Shown: positions 28,823-38,401 of the stretch, in pieces
Layout of the letters: every line of letters starts with the position of its first letter
Numbering within the stretch: position 1 is the first letter of the stretch
Source of the DNA: Rickettsiales bacterium UBA4270
Lineage (GTDB): Bacteria; Pseudomonadota; Alphaproteobacteria; Rickettsiales; Deianiraeaceae
Length of the DNA: 64,000 bases
Assembly (NCBI GenBank): GCA_002395105.1
Contig: DGWA01000010.1
Location: 35,713 to 99,712, forward strand
Reading direction: 5' to 3'
Notes under the pieces: generated by a model
What the model saw: only the letters and a program-made list of their open reading frames with translations
Told to the model about the DNA's origin: nothing
Databases searched by the model: none
Program-made: the position numbers and the translations under genes

Positions 28823-30481
28823 TTATTTTTCAATTCTTTTTATTTTCTTTACTAATTCACCACTCATCGCTTTTTCTATAAAATATCTTTCAAAATTAAA
28901 ACCATCTTCAAATAGTTCTTTGGCTTTATCGACAGAAATTAAACCTTCGTCCAAAACTTTATTAACTATTTTAAATGATTTTGATAATTTATTTGCAACA
29001 TAATCACAATTTTTAGTTCCATATTTTTCTGCATATTCAAACCAAATATTATTACTCGAGTTTATATTTTTATATAAATAATTTGAAAAACATACATACG
29101 GCATCATATCCGTTAAAATTGCAACATAGTATTCACTTGTTATAAATTTATTAGCAAATAAATCAGCATGTTTTTTGCAGACATCGTCATCTAATTTGTC
29201 ACTATATTTTAAACCATTTTTTTCAAAATAGTGAAATTCATTTTCATAAGACATAAACATCTCAGCAATCATTTTAATGTTTTGTTTATCGTCATTATTT
29301 GTTTCTAAATTTGCCCGTTTCTCCAAAGCAACACCGAGATTATATATATATAACACATCTGGTTTTAGATATAAATCATCAAACTGTTTCTGTGTTAAAG
29401 TTCCATTCTTCATGCCTTGAACCATTGTTGATAATATTATTTGTTTCATATTTTCTATCTGGCTCAACCAAAGCAAAATAACTTTTTCTCCTGCGCCGGC
29501 TTCTTTAAACAAAGATATAGCATCGTTTTGTATAAATTTTTCACAATCGCCAATATCTTTACTGTTTTTTTTTACGGCTTTTAACTGTTTTGTTTTTAAA
29601 ACATCGATTTCGTCTTTTTTAGTATCACTTTCATTTTCTTTCTTTTGTGCTTCTTCTTTTTCTTTTAGCTTATTTAAATTATATCTTTTTGCATTCTTGC
29701 TTGCTCTTTTTTCTAATTCAAACATATTTATATATTGATTACTTTTCTTTACACATCCGGATGGAAGCCCTTGAAGACGAAAGTCACCGTATTGAACTCT
29801 TGATAATTTAACAACTTTTAAACCAAGATGCCACATTACTCTTCTAATTTCATTGTTTTTTCCTTCAAATATTATAATCCTCAATGTTGCGTGTGTATTA
29901 GTGCTATTATTTATTTCAATTAGCATTCTACCATATTCTGTACCTTCAATTTTTATACCATTTTTTAAATCTAAAAGTTTTTTTTCAACAGTTTTGTCTA
30001 TTTTTCCAATAACACGAACGTAATAAACTCTTTTTAACGAAGTTGCTGGCATTTCCATTATTCTAGCTAATTCACCGTTGTTTGTAAGCAACAACAGACC
30101 TTCTGTATTAAAATCTAAGCGACCAACGGTTATTAAACGACCAAATTTACTTGGTATTAGTTCAAAAATAGTTCTTCTGCCTTGCGGATCGCTATTTGTC
30201 GTAACATAACCAGATGGTTTATTCATTATATAAATTTCTGTATTAATTGGTTTGTTAACAACGTTTTTTCCGTTAACTGAAATTAAATCATCATAACTCA
30301 CTAAAAAAAACGGATCTTTGCAAATTATATTATTTATTTTTACTTTTCCATCAATAACCATTTTTTCTGCCTCTCTTCTGCTTGCAACACCAAGCATAGA
30401 TAATCTTTTAATTATTTTATCTTTTTCTCTAAAATCTCTTTTTTTTTTACTATATCTTGTTTTATTATCTTGTTTAAACAT
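28823..30481 (-). CDS. rluB: RluB/RsuA-family pseudouridine synthase with a long C-terminal extension
   Basis: The first 250 residues are a complete 23S rRNA pseudouridine synthase: S4 domain (about 25-75, RLSMLGVASRREAEKMV), the catalytic aspartate motif GRLDFNTEGLLLLTN, and the NEIRRVMWHLGLKV motif. A Lys/Glu-rich linker follows, and then about 240 residues of predicted helical sequence with no family I recognise (FIQNDAISLFKEAGAGEK onwards). Relatives with basic tails exist, but a folded-looking extension of this size is unusual. First gene of a likely rluB-holC-lptF operon. Confidence 0.88.
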   Translation of the reverse strand: MFKQDNKTRYSKKKRDFREKDKIIKRLSMLGVASRREAEKMVIDGKVKINNIICKDPFFLVSYDDLISVNGKNVVNKPINTEIYIMNKPSGYVTTNSDPQGRRTIFELIPSKFGRLITVGRLDFNTEGLLLLTNNGELARIMEMPATSLKRVYYVRVIGKIDKTVEKKLLDLKNGIKIEGTEYGRMLIEINNSTNTHATLRIIIFEGKNNEIRRVMWHLGLKVVKLSRVQYGDFRLQGLPSGCVKKSNQYINMFELEKRASKNAKRYNLNKLKEKEEAQKKENESDTKKDEIDVLKTKQLKAVKKNSKDIGDCEKFIQNDAISLFKEAGAGEKVILLWLSQIENMKQIILSTMVQGMKNGTLTQKQFDDLYLKPDVLYIYNLGVALEKRANLETNNDDKQNIKMIAEMFMSYENEFHYFEKNGLKYSDKLDDDVCKKHADLFANKFITSEYYVAILTDMMPYVCFSNYLYKNINSSNNIWFEYAEKYGTKNCDYVANKLSKSFKIVNKVLDEGLISVDKAKELFEDGFNFERYFIEKAMSGELVKKIKRIEK

Positions 30482-30508
30482 AAAAATATTTTATTAAACA
30501 TCTAAATT

Positions 30509-31084
30509 TTAGACCTTTGGCAATGTGATACCTTGTTGATTTTGATATTTTCCATTTCTATCAGAATATGACGTTTCGCAAATGGTATCAGCTTTAAAAA
30601 AAATAAATTGGCAAGCTCCCTCATTTGGATATATTTTAACCGGTAAGTTTGTCGTATTTGAAAATTCTAAAACCACTTGACCTTTAAATTCTGGTTCAAT
30701 TGGAGTTACATTTACTATAATACCACAGCGAGCGTATGTGCTTTTACCAACACATATAACTATTATATCTCTCGGAATATTAAATGTTTCAACTGTATTT
30801 GCAAGTGCAAAACTATTAGGCGGTAAAATAAAGTAGTCATTTTCTTTTATCGTTTTTGTTATAAAACTATCGTTTGAAAAATTTTTTGGGTCAATAACAT
30901 TGTTATTTATATTTGTAAAAACTTTAAATTCATTAGAAACACGAACATCATATCCATACGATGATAGTCCGTAAGATAATACTTTTTGATCCTTTGTCTT
31001 CCGAACTAATTTTTCAACAAAAGGTTCTATCATTTTATTTTTTTGACTTCTTTCACGAATTTCGATATCCGACAATACAGACAT
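30509..31084 (-). CDS. dcd: dCTP deaminase
   Basis: Converts dCTP to dUTP, feeding dTTP synthesis. The 191-residue protein has the trimeric dUTPase-like fold with [20 protein letters not shown], which includes the catalytic Glu, and the C-terminal [14 protein letters not shown]. Length matches the monofunctional enzyme. With nrdD it supplies DNA precursors. It begins at the ATG 31084, about 50 bp downstream of the transporter gene stop. Confidence 0.94.
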   Translation of the reverse strand: MSVLSDIEIRERSQKNKMIEPFVEKLVRKTKDQKVLSYGLSSYGYDVRVSNEFKVFTNINNNVIDPKNFSNDSFITKTIKENDYFILPPNSFALANTVETFNIPRDIIVICVGKSTYARCGIIVNVTPIEPEFKGQVVLEFSNTTNLPVKIYPNEGACQFIFFKADTICETSYSDRNGKYQNQQGITLPKV

Positions 31085-31136
31085 ACTAAAATCAATTTAT
31101 TGAGATAAGTATTTAAATAAATGTCAACGATATTTG

Positions 31137-32111
31137 TTAATCTTGATTAATTGTTTTAATTGTATCAATATTTTCTTTATCAAAAAGTTTTAATCCTATT
31201 GCTTTCTTTTCTTGTTTATATTTTCTTTCTAATGAATGAAAACGTACAATTGAAAAAGCTATAATAACAAAACCAATTATTTTTTTTAATGTAGGTATTT
31301 CTCCAATAAGAATAAACATTATAATGCTTGCAAAAATTGGTTTAGCAAAGGCGCAAAATTCTAATGCAACTATAGATGATGCCTTTCTTACGCCATTAAT
31401 TAATAAAATATGTCTTAAAAAACAACAACAAGATATAAGCCATACATATGGGTTTAAAAATAATTCAATTGAAAATGTTTCACGCACAATTAAAAATATA
31501 CTACCATATACAAAAAAAATAACTATTTCAGCTAATATTGCTTGCATACCGTAATCTCTTTTTCTACAATAATAACGAAGCGTAATTTGTCCAATTGATT
31601 CTAATAGTATATAGATTAACAAAAAATGCATAAAACCAAATGAAAAACTACCATCTGAAAGTTTTTGTATATTAACTAATATAAATCCAATAACTGCAAT
31701 TATACTATATTTTAAATATTCTGATTTAAATCTTTCTCTTAATAAAAATGTGGCTAATATCCATACTATAAATGGTACAATTAAACTAGATATAGTTATT
31801 GTTGTGACTGGAACAAAATCCAGCATGTAAGTTTTAAAAAAAGCCGCTATAACAGGAAATATAAATAGTAAAAACTGAATTATTTCTTTTTTATTTCTAA
31901 AATTGTCTATTACTTTAAAATTAATTCTTCTTCTTATTTTTTGTATGTTAAACAATATTATAAATAATATCATATTTATGATATTATTAATCAGAAATAT
32001 ATCCATTATCATTTGCCCTTGTTTAAGGACAATTAGTCCATTATTTACAAAATATACACAAATACAATTCGATAGAACACTAAAAAATGCAGCAGTTAAA
32101 TACGCAAACAT
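31137..32111 (-). CDS. DMT-superfamily (EamA) transporter
   Basis: 324 residues with about ten hydrophobic segments and the internal two-fold repeat of the drug/metabolite transporter superfamily. The ends of each repeat (VPFIVWILATFLLRERF and the IGEIPTLKKIIGFVIIAFS segment) carry the typical EamA pattern of a small loop with Glu and Lys/Arg before the last helix. Intracellular bacteria use such carriers for S-adenosylmethionine, amino acids and other metabolites, but the substrate here cannot be inferred. Confidence 0.75.
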   Translation of the reverse strand: MFAYLTAAFFSVLSNCICVYFVNNGLIVLKQGQMIMDIFLINNIINMILFIILFNIQKIRRRINFKVIDNFRNKKEIIQFLLFIFPVIAAFFKTYMLDFVPVTTITISSLIVPFIVWILATFLLRERFKSEYLKYSIIAVIGFILVNIQKLSDGSFSFGFMHFLLIYILLESIGQITLRYYCRKRDYGMQAILAEIVIFFVYGSIFLIVRETFSIELFLNPYVWLISCCCFLRHILLINGVRKASSIVALEFCAFAKPIFASIIMFILIGEIPTLKKIIGFVIIAFSIVRFHSLERKYKQEKKAIGLKLFDKENIDTIKTINQD

Positions 32112-32230
32112 TCTAATTTATTTAAATTTAATAAGTCATTATTTTATTTACAAGTTTTTTTTTGAAAATATTTTAAATAATAAGTAATTATAATATGTTG
32201 AAAACGTTAATTATGTTGAAAACCTTAAAT

Positions 32231-32560
32231 TTATTTTGAATTATTTAGTATCCAATCTTTTAGATCTTCTTTTGAACAAGCACCAGTTCGACTTGCAATT
32301 GCTTTTCCGTTTTTAAAAAGAATAAAACAAGGTATACTTAAAATTCTATAACTATTTGCTAAATCTTGATTTTTGTCTATATTTATTTTTTTAAATTCTA
32401 CCTTATTAATTTCTGTGCTTAATTCATCTAAAATAGGAGACATCATTCTACATGGTCCACACCAAGGTGCCCAGAAATCTACTAAAACAAAACCTTTTTT
32501 TTCTAAAACGTCTTTATTAAAACTTTCGTTTGTTAATTCTTGTATTTTTTCATCACTCAT
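32231..32560 (-). CDS. trxA: Thioredoxin
   Basis: 109-residue thiol-disulfide reductase with the active site WAPWCGPCRMM, the conserved cis-proline in SIPCFILFKNG and the standard fold. A cysteine follows the cis-proline, which is slightly unusual. No signal peptide, so cytoplasmic. It is preceded by about 130 bp shared with the divergent ABC exporter gene. Confidence 0.95.
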   Translation of the reverse strand: MSDEKIQELTNESFNKDVLEKKGFVLVDFWAPWCGPCRMMSPILDELSTEINKVEFKKINIDKNQDLANSYRILSIPCFILFKNGKAIASRTGACSKEDLKDWILNNSK

Positions 32561-32676
32561 AATAATAGCTAAATAATTTAAAAATAAAAAACAAGAGAAA
32601 ATATTAAATTTTCAACAAAAATAACAATTTTATCAACATATTAATTAACATTTGATTTTTATAAAAAAGTATTTTA

Positions 32677-32682
32677 TATAAT
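32677..32682 (+). promoter_or_regulatory. -10 box of a short-leader promoter for the ABC exporter
   Basis: A TATAAT ends 11 bp before the ATG at 32694, giving a leader of about 5 nt. A TTGATT at 32652 is the closest -35 candidate, with a long 19-bp spacer. Confidence 0.5.
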
Positions 32683-32693
32683 TGTAATTTACA

Positions 32694-34514
32694 ATGAAAA
32701 CAAAAGTTATCAATATAAGTTTTCCAGAAGAATTTTTAGAAATGTTAAGCGTTTTTAAACGTTTATATAAGCAATATGTTAAAAAAAATATTACATATGT
32801 AATTGTTTCATTAATTTTGATGTTAATTACTGGTTTAGTCACTGCAGGAATAGCATATATAATAGGACCTGTTATTAATAAGGTTTTTATAGAAAAACAA
32901 AAATCATCATTGGTTTTAACATGTATTATACTAGTTACTTTGTATGTTGCAAAAACAGTATGTTCTTATATACAAAATATTTGTTTACGCGTTTTTTGCG
33001 AAAAAACAATAATAGATATGCGTATTAATTTTTTTGAAAAAATAATAAAATTACCAATGAAAGATTTTGATCTTATTCGAAATGGAAAAATTACTTCAGT
33101 TTTTTTAAATGATATCAATGGAATTAAAGAAAACCTTGAAGGATTATTTGTTATATCAATTCGTGATTTTTTAACTGTTATTTTTTTAATTTTTGTTGTT
33201 TTCTATAACAATTTTGTGCTAACAATTATTTCTTTATGTATTTATCCAGTTATTTTTGTTCCATTCAAAAAAATTACAAAATCAATTGGAAAAATATTTG
33301 AAACAGAAAGATATTATTTAGAAATATTGACATCAAAATTGACTGAAATAATTAATGGAATAAAAACAATTAAGACATGCAATACAGAACAATATGAAAA
33401 TCACAAAATGAAACGATTACTTGTTAATTTAACAAGAACGTGTATGAATGTCGCTAAAAAACAAGCAGTAGTATCTCCGTTAATGGAGTTAATTTGTGGT
33501 TTATCGTTGTCTTTTGTTATTTTTATTGGTGGTTGGCAAATAATAAACGGATACAGCGATGTTGGTAGTTTTTTTTCATTTTTTACTGCATTGATAATGG
33601 TTCATAGACCAGCTCGTTCTTTATCTGGAGTAAATATAAAAATAACCTCATGTTTTGTTTTATTGAAACGAGTATTTTTTATTATGGATAATTTAGACAT
33701 TGAAGATTTTAAATCTGGAAGTTTTATTGATTTAACAAATCCAACAATTAAATTTAAACATGTAAATTTTGATTATGCGATTAAAAATAGAATAAAAAAC
33801 GAAAATGATTTTTTTTCAATTCTTTGTGATATAAATTTAGAAATTAAACCAAGACAAAAAATTGCAATAGTTGGTTCTTCTGGGTCGGGAAAATCTACAA
33901 TTGTGTCTTTAATAACAAGGTTATATAGTTGTGAGAGCGGCGAAATAACTATAAACGAAAAAAATATAAATGAAATAAATTTATCTTATTTAAGAAAAAA
34001 TATTGCCTATGTTGGACAAGATAATTTCTTATTTAATGACACGATTAAAAACAACATTTTATATGGATCAAAAAAAGATAAGATTAGTGAAAAAGATATA
34101 AATGATACTATTAACAAAGCGCAAATTGATTTTTTAAAAGAATTAGTAAAAGGAATTAATGAAAATGTTGGAGATGGTGGCTCTCGTTTTTCTTTAGGAC
34201 AAAAACAAAGAATAGCAATTGCTAGAGCAATTATAAAAGATGCTCCAATTATGATTTTCGATGAAGCGTCATCGGCTCTTGATGTAGAAACTGAAAGAAA
34301 AATACATGATGTCATTTTTAATAAGATGAAAGACAAAACAATTATTATAATTGCGCATCGTTTATCAACAGTAGTTGATTGTGATAATATATATGTCATG
34401 AAAGATGGCAAAATTATTGAACAGGGAACTCATTTGCAGCTTCTTAGCGATAGCGCAGAAACAACATATTATAAACGTCTTTGGCAGAATTTAAATCATG
34501 ATAATATTAAATAA
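32694..34514 (+). CDS. msbA: ABC exporter, MsbA-like
   Basis: 606-residue half-transporter: six membrane segments in the first 310 residues, then an ATPase domain with Walker A GSSGSGKST, signature FSLGQKQRIAIARAI, Walker B IMIFDEASSALD and the H-loop IIAHRLST. The layout fits lipid A/phospholipid flippases of the MsbA group, which agrees with the other LPS genes here, but other lipid or drug exporters look alike. The gene is followed directly by the parS site. Confidence 0.78.
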   Translation: MKTKVINISFPEEFLEMLSVFKRLYKQYVKKNITYVIVSLILMLITGLVTAGIAYIIGPVINKVFIEKQKSSLVLTCIILVTLYVAKTVCSYIQNICLRVFCEKTIIDMRINFFEKIIKLPMKDFDLIRNGKITSVFLNDINGIKENLEGLFVISIRDFLTVIFLIFVVFYNNFVLTIISLCIYPVIFVPFKKITKSIGKIFETERYYLEILTSKLTEIINGIKTIKTCNTEQYENHKMKRLLVNLTRTCMNVAKKQAVVSPLMELICGLSLSFVIFIGGWQIINGYSDVGSFFSFFTALIMVHRPARSLSGVNIKITSCFVLLKRVFFIMDNLDIEDFKSGSFIDLTNPTIKFKHVNFDYAIKNRIKNENDFFSILCDINLEIKPRQKIAIVGSSGSGKSTIVSLITRLYSCESGEITINEKNINEINLSYLRKNIAYVGQDNFLFNDTIKNNILYGSKKDKISEKDINDTINKAQIDFLKELVKGINENVGDGGSRFSLGQKQRIAIARAIIKDAPIMIFDEASSALDVETERKIHDVIFNKMKDKTIIIIAHRLSTVVDCDNIYVMKDGKIIEQGTHLQLLSDSAETTYYKRLWQNLNHDNIK

Positions 34515-34517
34515 ATA

Positions 34518-34539
34518 AATTGTTCCACGTGGAACAATT
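34518..34539. promoter_or_regulatory. parS: parS centromere site
   Basis: A 22-bp perfect palindrome with the core TGTTCCACGTGGAACA, which equals the ParB-binding parS consensus of Caulobacter and many other bacteria. It lies between two convergent genes, where such sites are often found. A hairpin terminator is the alternative, but no T run follows. parS sites usually cluster near the replication origin. Confidence 0.8.
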
Positions 34540-34559
34540 ATGTTAGAATTAAATTTTAA

Positions 34560-34913
34560 TTAAAAAATCGTGTATCCAATGTTAATATCTAGACAATTAC
34601 CTTCGTAATCCCAGTCGATTATTACTAAAGTTTCTGGAGCAAATTTGAGCATTATAACGCAATTATGACCTTGTGATTTATAGTCATACACCATATATGT
34701 ACCACTTTGTCCAAGAACGTCTGGATTGTTAGCATATTTTGTAGGCTTACCGTATTTATTGATAACATCTCTAACTTTCTTTTTTTGCTCTACAAAATCA
34801 TTAAGTTCTTTTTCTAATGCATAAATTCTTTCTTCAACAGAATATAAACATCCACTTATAGACAAAATAACTGATATTAATATGTATTTTGTTATGCGAT
34901 TAATCATAAACAT
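34560..34913 (-). CDS. Small lipoprotein, hypothetical
   Basis: 117 residues. A type II signal ends in the lipobox ISGC (Cys near 22), followed by a short coiled coil (about 30-50) and a compact domain (VRDVINKYGKPTKYANN, then YMVYDYKSQGHNCVIML) that vaguely resembles the SmpA/OmlA (BamE) fold. I cannot assign it. Probably anchored in the outer membrane and facing the periplasm. Confidence 0.6.
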   Translation of the reverse strand: MFMINRITKYILISVILSISGCLYSVEERIYALEKELNDFVEQKKKVRDVINKYGKPTKYANNPDVLGQSGTYMVYDYKSQGHNCVIMLKFAPETLVIIDWDYEGNCLDINIGYTIF

Positions 34914-34961
34914 TCTATAATTTATATCATAAATTTATTTAAAATCAAAATTTATTAACAA

Positions 34962-36308
34962 TTAATTTTTAGTCATTATATCTCTTGCTATATATAAACT
35001 GCCAGTGCAAATCAAAAGTGATTGTTTGCCGTTGTTTGAAATGCAATCTATTACTTTTGTTATATCATGGGCTATTTTACAATAAAAACCAAAATTTTTT
35101 CCAATTTTTGCTATAATCTCAGGAGGTTCTGGGATACTTTCTAAGTTTGCTCTTGTTGCTATTAATACATCTATAATTGGTTTATTATTTTTATCTAGAA
35201 ATTCTTTTAAAAAAGCTTTATTATCAACGCCTTTTGTTCTGGCAACAGCAAGAAATATTGTATATTTATCTTTGTTTTTTTGTTTAAACGACTTAATCCA
35301 TGAAGCTAATGCATTGGCTGCAAGTTGATTGTGCGCTCCGTCTATATAAAAAATACTTCCTTGTGGTAGTTTAGAAAACAATGCTCCATTTTCTATTTTC
35401 TGCATTCTTACTATATTAAATGTGTTTTTTATACCAATATTTATTGTTTCTGGTGTTAAAGTTTTTATGTTGATGTTTTTTAAACAAGCAATACATGTGC
35501 TTATTGCACAGCTTGCGTTAATAAGTTGGTAATCTCCTGGCATGTTTGGTTTCTGGAAAGAAAAACATGAATTAAAACATTTGCTCTCATATACGGGAAC
35601 TCCATTATCGTTGTAAAAAGCTTCATAATCTTCACCGTAGCAAAATATATTTAAAATTCCGTGGTTTTTTGCAACATTTTTTAAAACAGTTTTTGCTTCA
35701 ATTGACTGAGACGATAAAATTACATTTGAAGCATTTTTTTTTATTAAATAACTTTTTTGTATTGCTATATCATTTACGGTTGTTCCAAGAAATTTTGTAT
35801 GATCTAAATGTATAGGTGTAAACACACAAGCAATAGGAGGGTTGTCATCGAATATATTTGTTGCGTCATATTTTCCTCCCATACCTACTTCAATAACATT
35901 AAAATCAGCTTCGTGTTTTGACATAATACTAAAAGCAGAGCATGTTAATGCTTCAAACATTGATATTTCGTCAACAAACATATTATTTTTTTCACATGTC
36001 AATCTTACTAATTCAGTAGCTTCATACAATTCTTCATCTTTAACTTTTACACCATCGAGTAAAATTCTTTCATTGCATTCGTAAATATGTGGCGATATAT
36101 ATGTATTAACTTTATAACCGCTTGAACGTAAAATATTAGATATAAAAAGAGCAGTAGAACCTTTTCCTTTTGTTCCAGTAATGTGTATGATATTTTTTAA
36201 ATGTAAATGAGGGTTGTTTATTTTTGAGAGAACACATTTAACTCTGTTAACTGTGTTGAAATAATCTTTATTTGGACCAGTATATATAGGCCAATGTGGA
36301 ATTTTCAT
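34962..36308 (-). CDS. folC: Dihydrofolate/folylpolyglutamate synthase
   Basis: Mur-ligase-type enzyme that adds glutamate to folates. It has the P-loop ITGTKGKGSTALF, the YISPHIYECNERI motif, the second conserved DHTKFLG segment and a FYIDGAHNQLA motif in the C-terminal domain. 448 residues is normal. It lies leftward ahead of the lipoprotein gene and after dnaQ. It implies that folates are polyglutamylated even if they are imported. Confidence 0.92.
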   Translation of the reverse strand: MKIPHWPIYTGPNKDYFNTVNRVKCVLSKINNPHLHLKNIIHITGTKGKGSTALFISNILRSSGYKVNTYISPHIYECNERILLDGVKVKDEELYEATELVRLTCEKNNMFVDEISMFEALTCSAFSIMSKHEADFNVIEVGMGGKYDATNIFDDNPPIACVFTPIHLDHTKFLGTTVNDIAIQKSYLIKKNASNVILSSQSIEAKTVLKNVAKNHGILNIFCYGEDYEAFYNDNGVPVYESKCFNSCFSFQKPNMPGDYQLINASCAISTCIACLKNINIKTLTPETINIGIKNTFNIVRMQKIENGALFSKLPQGSIFYIDGAHNQLAANALASWIKSFKQKNKDKYTIFLAVARTKGVDNKAFLKEFLDKNNKPIIDVLIATRANLESIPEPPEIIAKIGKNFGFYCKIAHDITKVIDCISNNGKQSLLICTGSLYIARDIMTKN

Positions 36309-36335
36309 ATTAATGTAAAAATAGTGTAAATTTAT

Positions 36336-37025
36336 CTAAAATTCATCTATGTTATTTTTTTGTAAAAATTTTTTATGTTCTTCTAATTCTTCCGTTGATA
36401 TTTTAAAATTTCTGCTTTTTAATATTTCTGGTCTTTTTTGAAATCCAACAAAGTCAATACCGTTGTTTTCTTCCAATATATTAGTTGAACCTTCTATTAA
36501 TTTTAGAAAAACATCAACTAGAATTTGGCTATCAAGTAAGGCGCCATGACCTTCTTTTTTACGTTGTTCAAGTGAAATACCGAATTTTTCACACAAAAGG
36601 TCGAGAGAAACCTTGTGATTTGGAAATTTTTTATGCGCAAGTTCTATTGTATCTATAATGTCAAAATTTGATAAATTTTCCATGCCAGATAGTTTTAGTT
36701 CATTGTTTAAAAATTTGATATCAAAACTTGCATTATGCGCGACTAAGAAAGTTTTCTCACAATTTTCTGGTTGATCTTTTAGAAATAGTAAAAAATCATT
36801 TGCTATGTCTTGAAACACAGGCTTATTGATAAGCATTTCATCTGTGATGTGTGTTATTTCAGTAATCTCTTTTGTTAATTTTTTTTTTGGATTTATTAAT
36901 TGATGAAATGTTTTTCCAGTGCGTTTTTTATCAATAAGTTCAACTGCGCCAATTTCTATAATTCTATCGCCATCTAGTGGATTTAAACCAGTCGTCTCTG
37001 TGTCAAAAACAATATATCTAATCAT
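36336..37025 (-). CDS. dnaQ: DNA polymerase III epsilon subunit (3'-5' proofreading)
   Basis: 229 residues with the three exonuclease motifs of the DnaQ family: Exo I VFDTETTGLNP, Exo II AHNASFDIKFLN and Exo III with HGALLDSQILVDVF. The catalytic Asp/Glu and His residues are all present. The length matches replicative epsilon rather than a fused exonuclease. The TTGCAATTTAT motif lies about 26 nt before the start. Confidence 0.93.
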   Translation of the reverse strand: MIRYIVFDTETTGLNPLDGDRIIEIGAVELIDKKRTGKTFHQLINPKKKLTKEITEITHITDEMLINKPVFQDIANDFLLFLKDQPENCEKTFLVAHNASFDIKFLNNELKLSGMENLSNFDIIDTIELAHKKFPNHKVSLDLLCEKFGISLEQRKKEGHGALLDSQILVDVFLKLIEGSTNILEENNGIDFVGFQKRPEILKSRNFKISTEELEEHKKFLQKNNIDEF

Positions 37026-37068
37026 CTGTATATATCAAGGTTGTGTAAAAATAAATTGCAATAATCAT

Positions 37069-38274
37069 TTATTCTTTGCAACAACTTAGTCTTTTTAAAA
37101 TTTCTATACCTGGTAATGGTTTGTTGCTAAAATATTTCATTACAGGATCAGAGTATTCTGATATAAACGAAAAATCATTTAAATAGCCATTGTTTTTAGC
37201 TGCAAGAATAGTGTCATTTCCGTTTATGATAGAAAAAATGTGTTTATTTTTTGTTGATTGAGCAATTGTTTTTAGAATAATAGATGTTGAATTGCTAAAT
37301 GTTCTGATTTCACTAATGCCTGTGTTTCCGTAAAAAAATACTTTTCTTGAAAGAGATATTATATTTTGGATATTTTTTATACTTTCTTTACCTAAATCGA
37401 CTATCATTTCATGTTGATCTATTTTATCTATTTTTTTTGTATCAAAGTCTTGAGATGTGTTTGTTGAAACTAGGACGTCTGTTGGAAATATAAATGAACA
37501 ATTATAGTCTTTTGCTTTTTTTAGTATCTTATCTACTATTTCAACACACATTGGTTCAAATTGTGAATGCCCAATTTCATAGCCAAGTGCTTTTAGAAAA
37601 TTATTTGCGATTATACCGCCAACAATTATGCAATTTACTCGTTCAATAAGGCTATTTAATAAATCTATCTTGTTTGCCATTTTGCCACCAATAATTGCTG
37701 TTGAAAATGTGTTAGAATTGCTCAAGAAAAAATCAAGATTTTGTATATGATTTTTTAAAACTAATCCGGCTGTTGCTCTAACAAATAAAGGAATACATAA
37801 TACAGAAGCATAAGCATAATTACTGTACTCAAATGCGTCGTTTACATAAATATTCATACCATCGGAAATTTGCTTTGCAAAACTTATGTCACATGTTTTT
37901 TCTCTTTGATCAAAGAGAAGATTTTCTAAAACAATAACATCTCCGTATTCAGAGGAAAAAATTTCTTTTTTTGATTTTTCGCCGACACATGTTGGACAAA
38001 ATTTAACATCACAGCGCAGACGTTTATCAAGATATTGTGCTATTGGTTTTGTTGAAAATCTTAAATCAACTTCACTTATTGGACTTCCTAAGTGAGTGGC
38101 AATAACAACTCTTGCTCCTGTTCTGACTAAATAGTTTATAGTTGGCATTGCTTGTTGTATTTTTTTGTCGTCTATAATTTTATTTTCCTCGTTAAGAGGA
38201 ACGTTTAAATCTGATAATAACAAAACTGTTTTGTTTGTTGTTGGTATATCGTCAACAACGTCAAAATTAATCAT
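37069..38274 (-). CDS. pgk: Phosphoglycerate kinase homologue with lost active-site residues
   Basis: The 401 residues align along the whole length of phosphoglycerate kinase (SDLNVPL, ATHLGSP, IVGGIIANNFLKALG, LPGIEIL). Key positions differ. The four arginines that bind 3-phosphoglycerate read Lys (DDKKIQQ), Ser (HLGSP for HLGRP), Leu (ENLLF for ENVRF) and Tyr (SNYAYAS for AHRAQAS). The glycine-rich STGGGA loop is SEYSDPV and GPVGVFE is GNTGISE. The reading frame is intact and full length, so it is under some selection. It may be a pseudoenzyme or have changed substrate. I would not count it as a working glycolytic enzyme without a test. Confidence 0.85.
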   Translation of the reverse strand: MINFDVVDDIPTTNKTVLLLSDLNVPLNEENKIIDDKKIQQAMPTINYLVRTGARVVIATHLGSPISEVDLRFSTKPIAQYLDKRLRCDVKFCPTCVGEKSKKEIFSSEYGDVIVLENLLFDQREKTCDISFAKQISDGMNIYVNDAFEYSNYAYASVLCIPLFVRATAGLVLKNHIQNLDFFLSNSNTFSTAIIGGKMANKIDLLNSLIERVNCIIVGGIIANNFLKALGYEIGHSQFEPMCVEIVDKILKKAKDYNCSFIFPTDVLVSTNTSQDFDTKKIDKIDQHEMIVDLGKESIKNIQNIISLSRKVFFYGNTGISEIRTFSNSTSIILKTIAQSTKNKHIFSIINGNDTILAAKNNGYLNDFSFISEYSDPVMKYFSNKPLPGIEILKRLSCCKE

Positions 38275-38401
38275 AAATAACTAAATCAAGCATATTTTGT
38301 TTATGTGTTTTAAAAATAAATTGCAAGATTTTGATATGTTTAGTTTGTAAGTTTTCCTCTTGAAATTTATAAACATTAATACATACAACTTTTGTTAAAT
38401 C

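Noticed and set aside
34518..34539. Rho-independent terminator
   Set aside because: The palindrome has no loop and no T run and equals the parS consensus.
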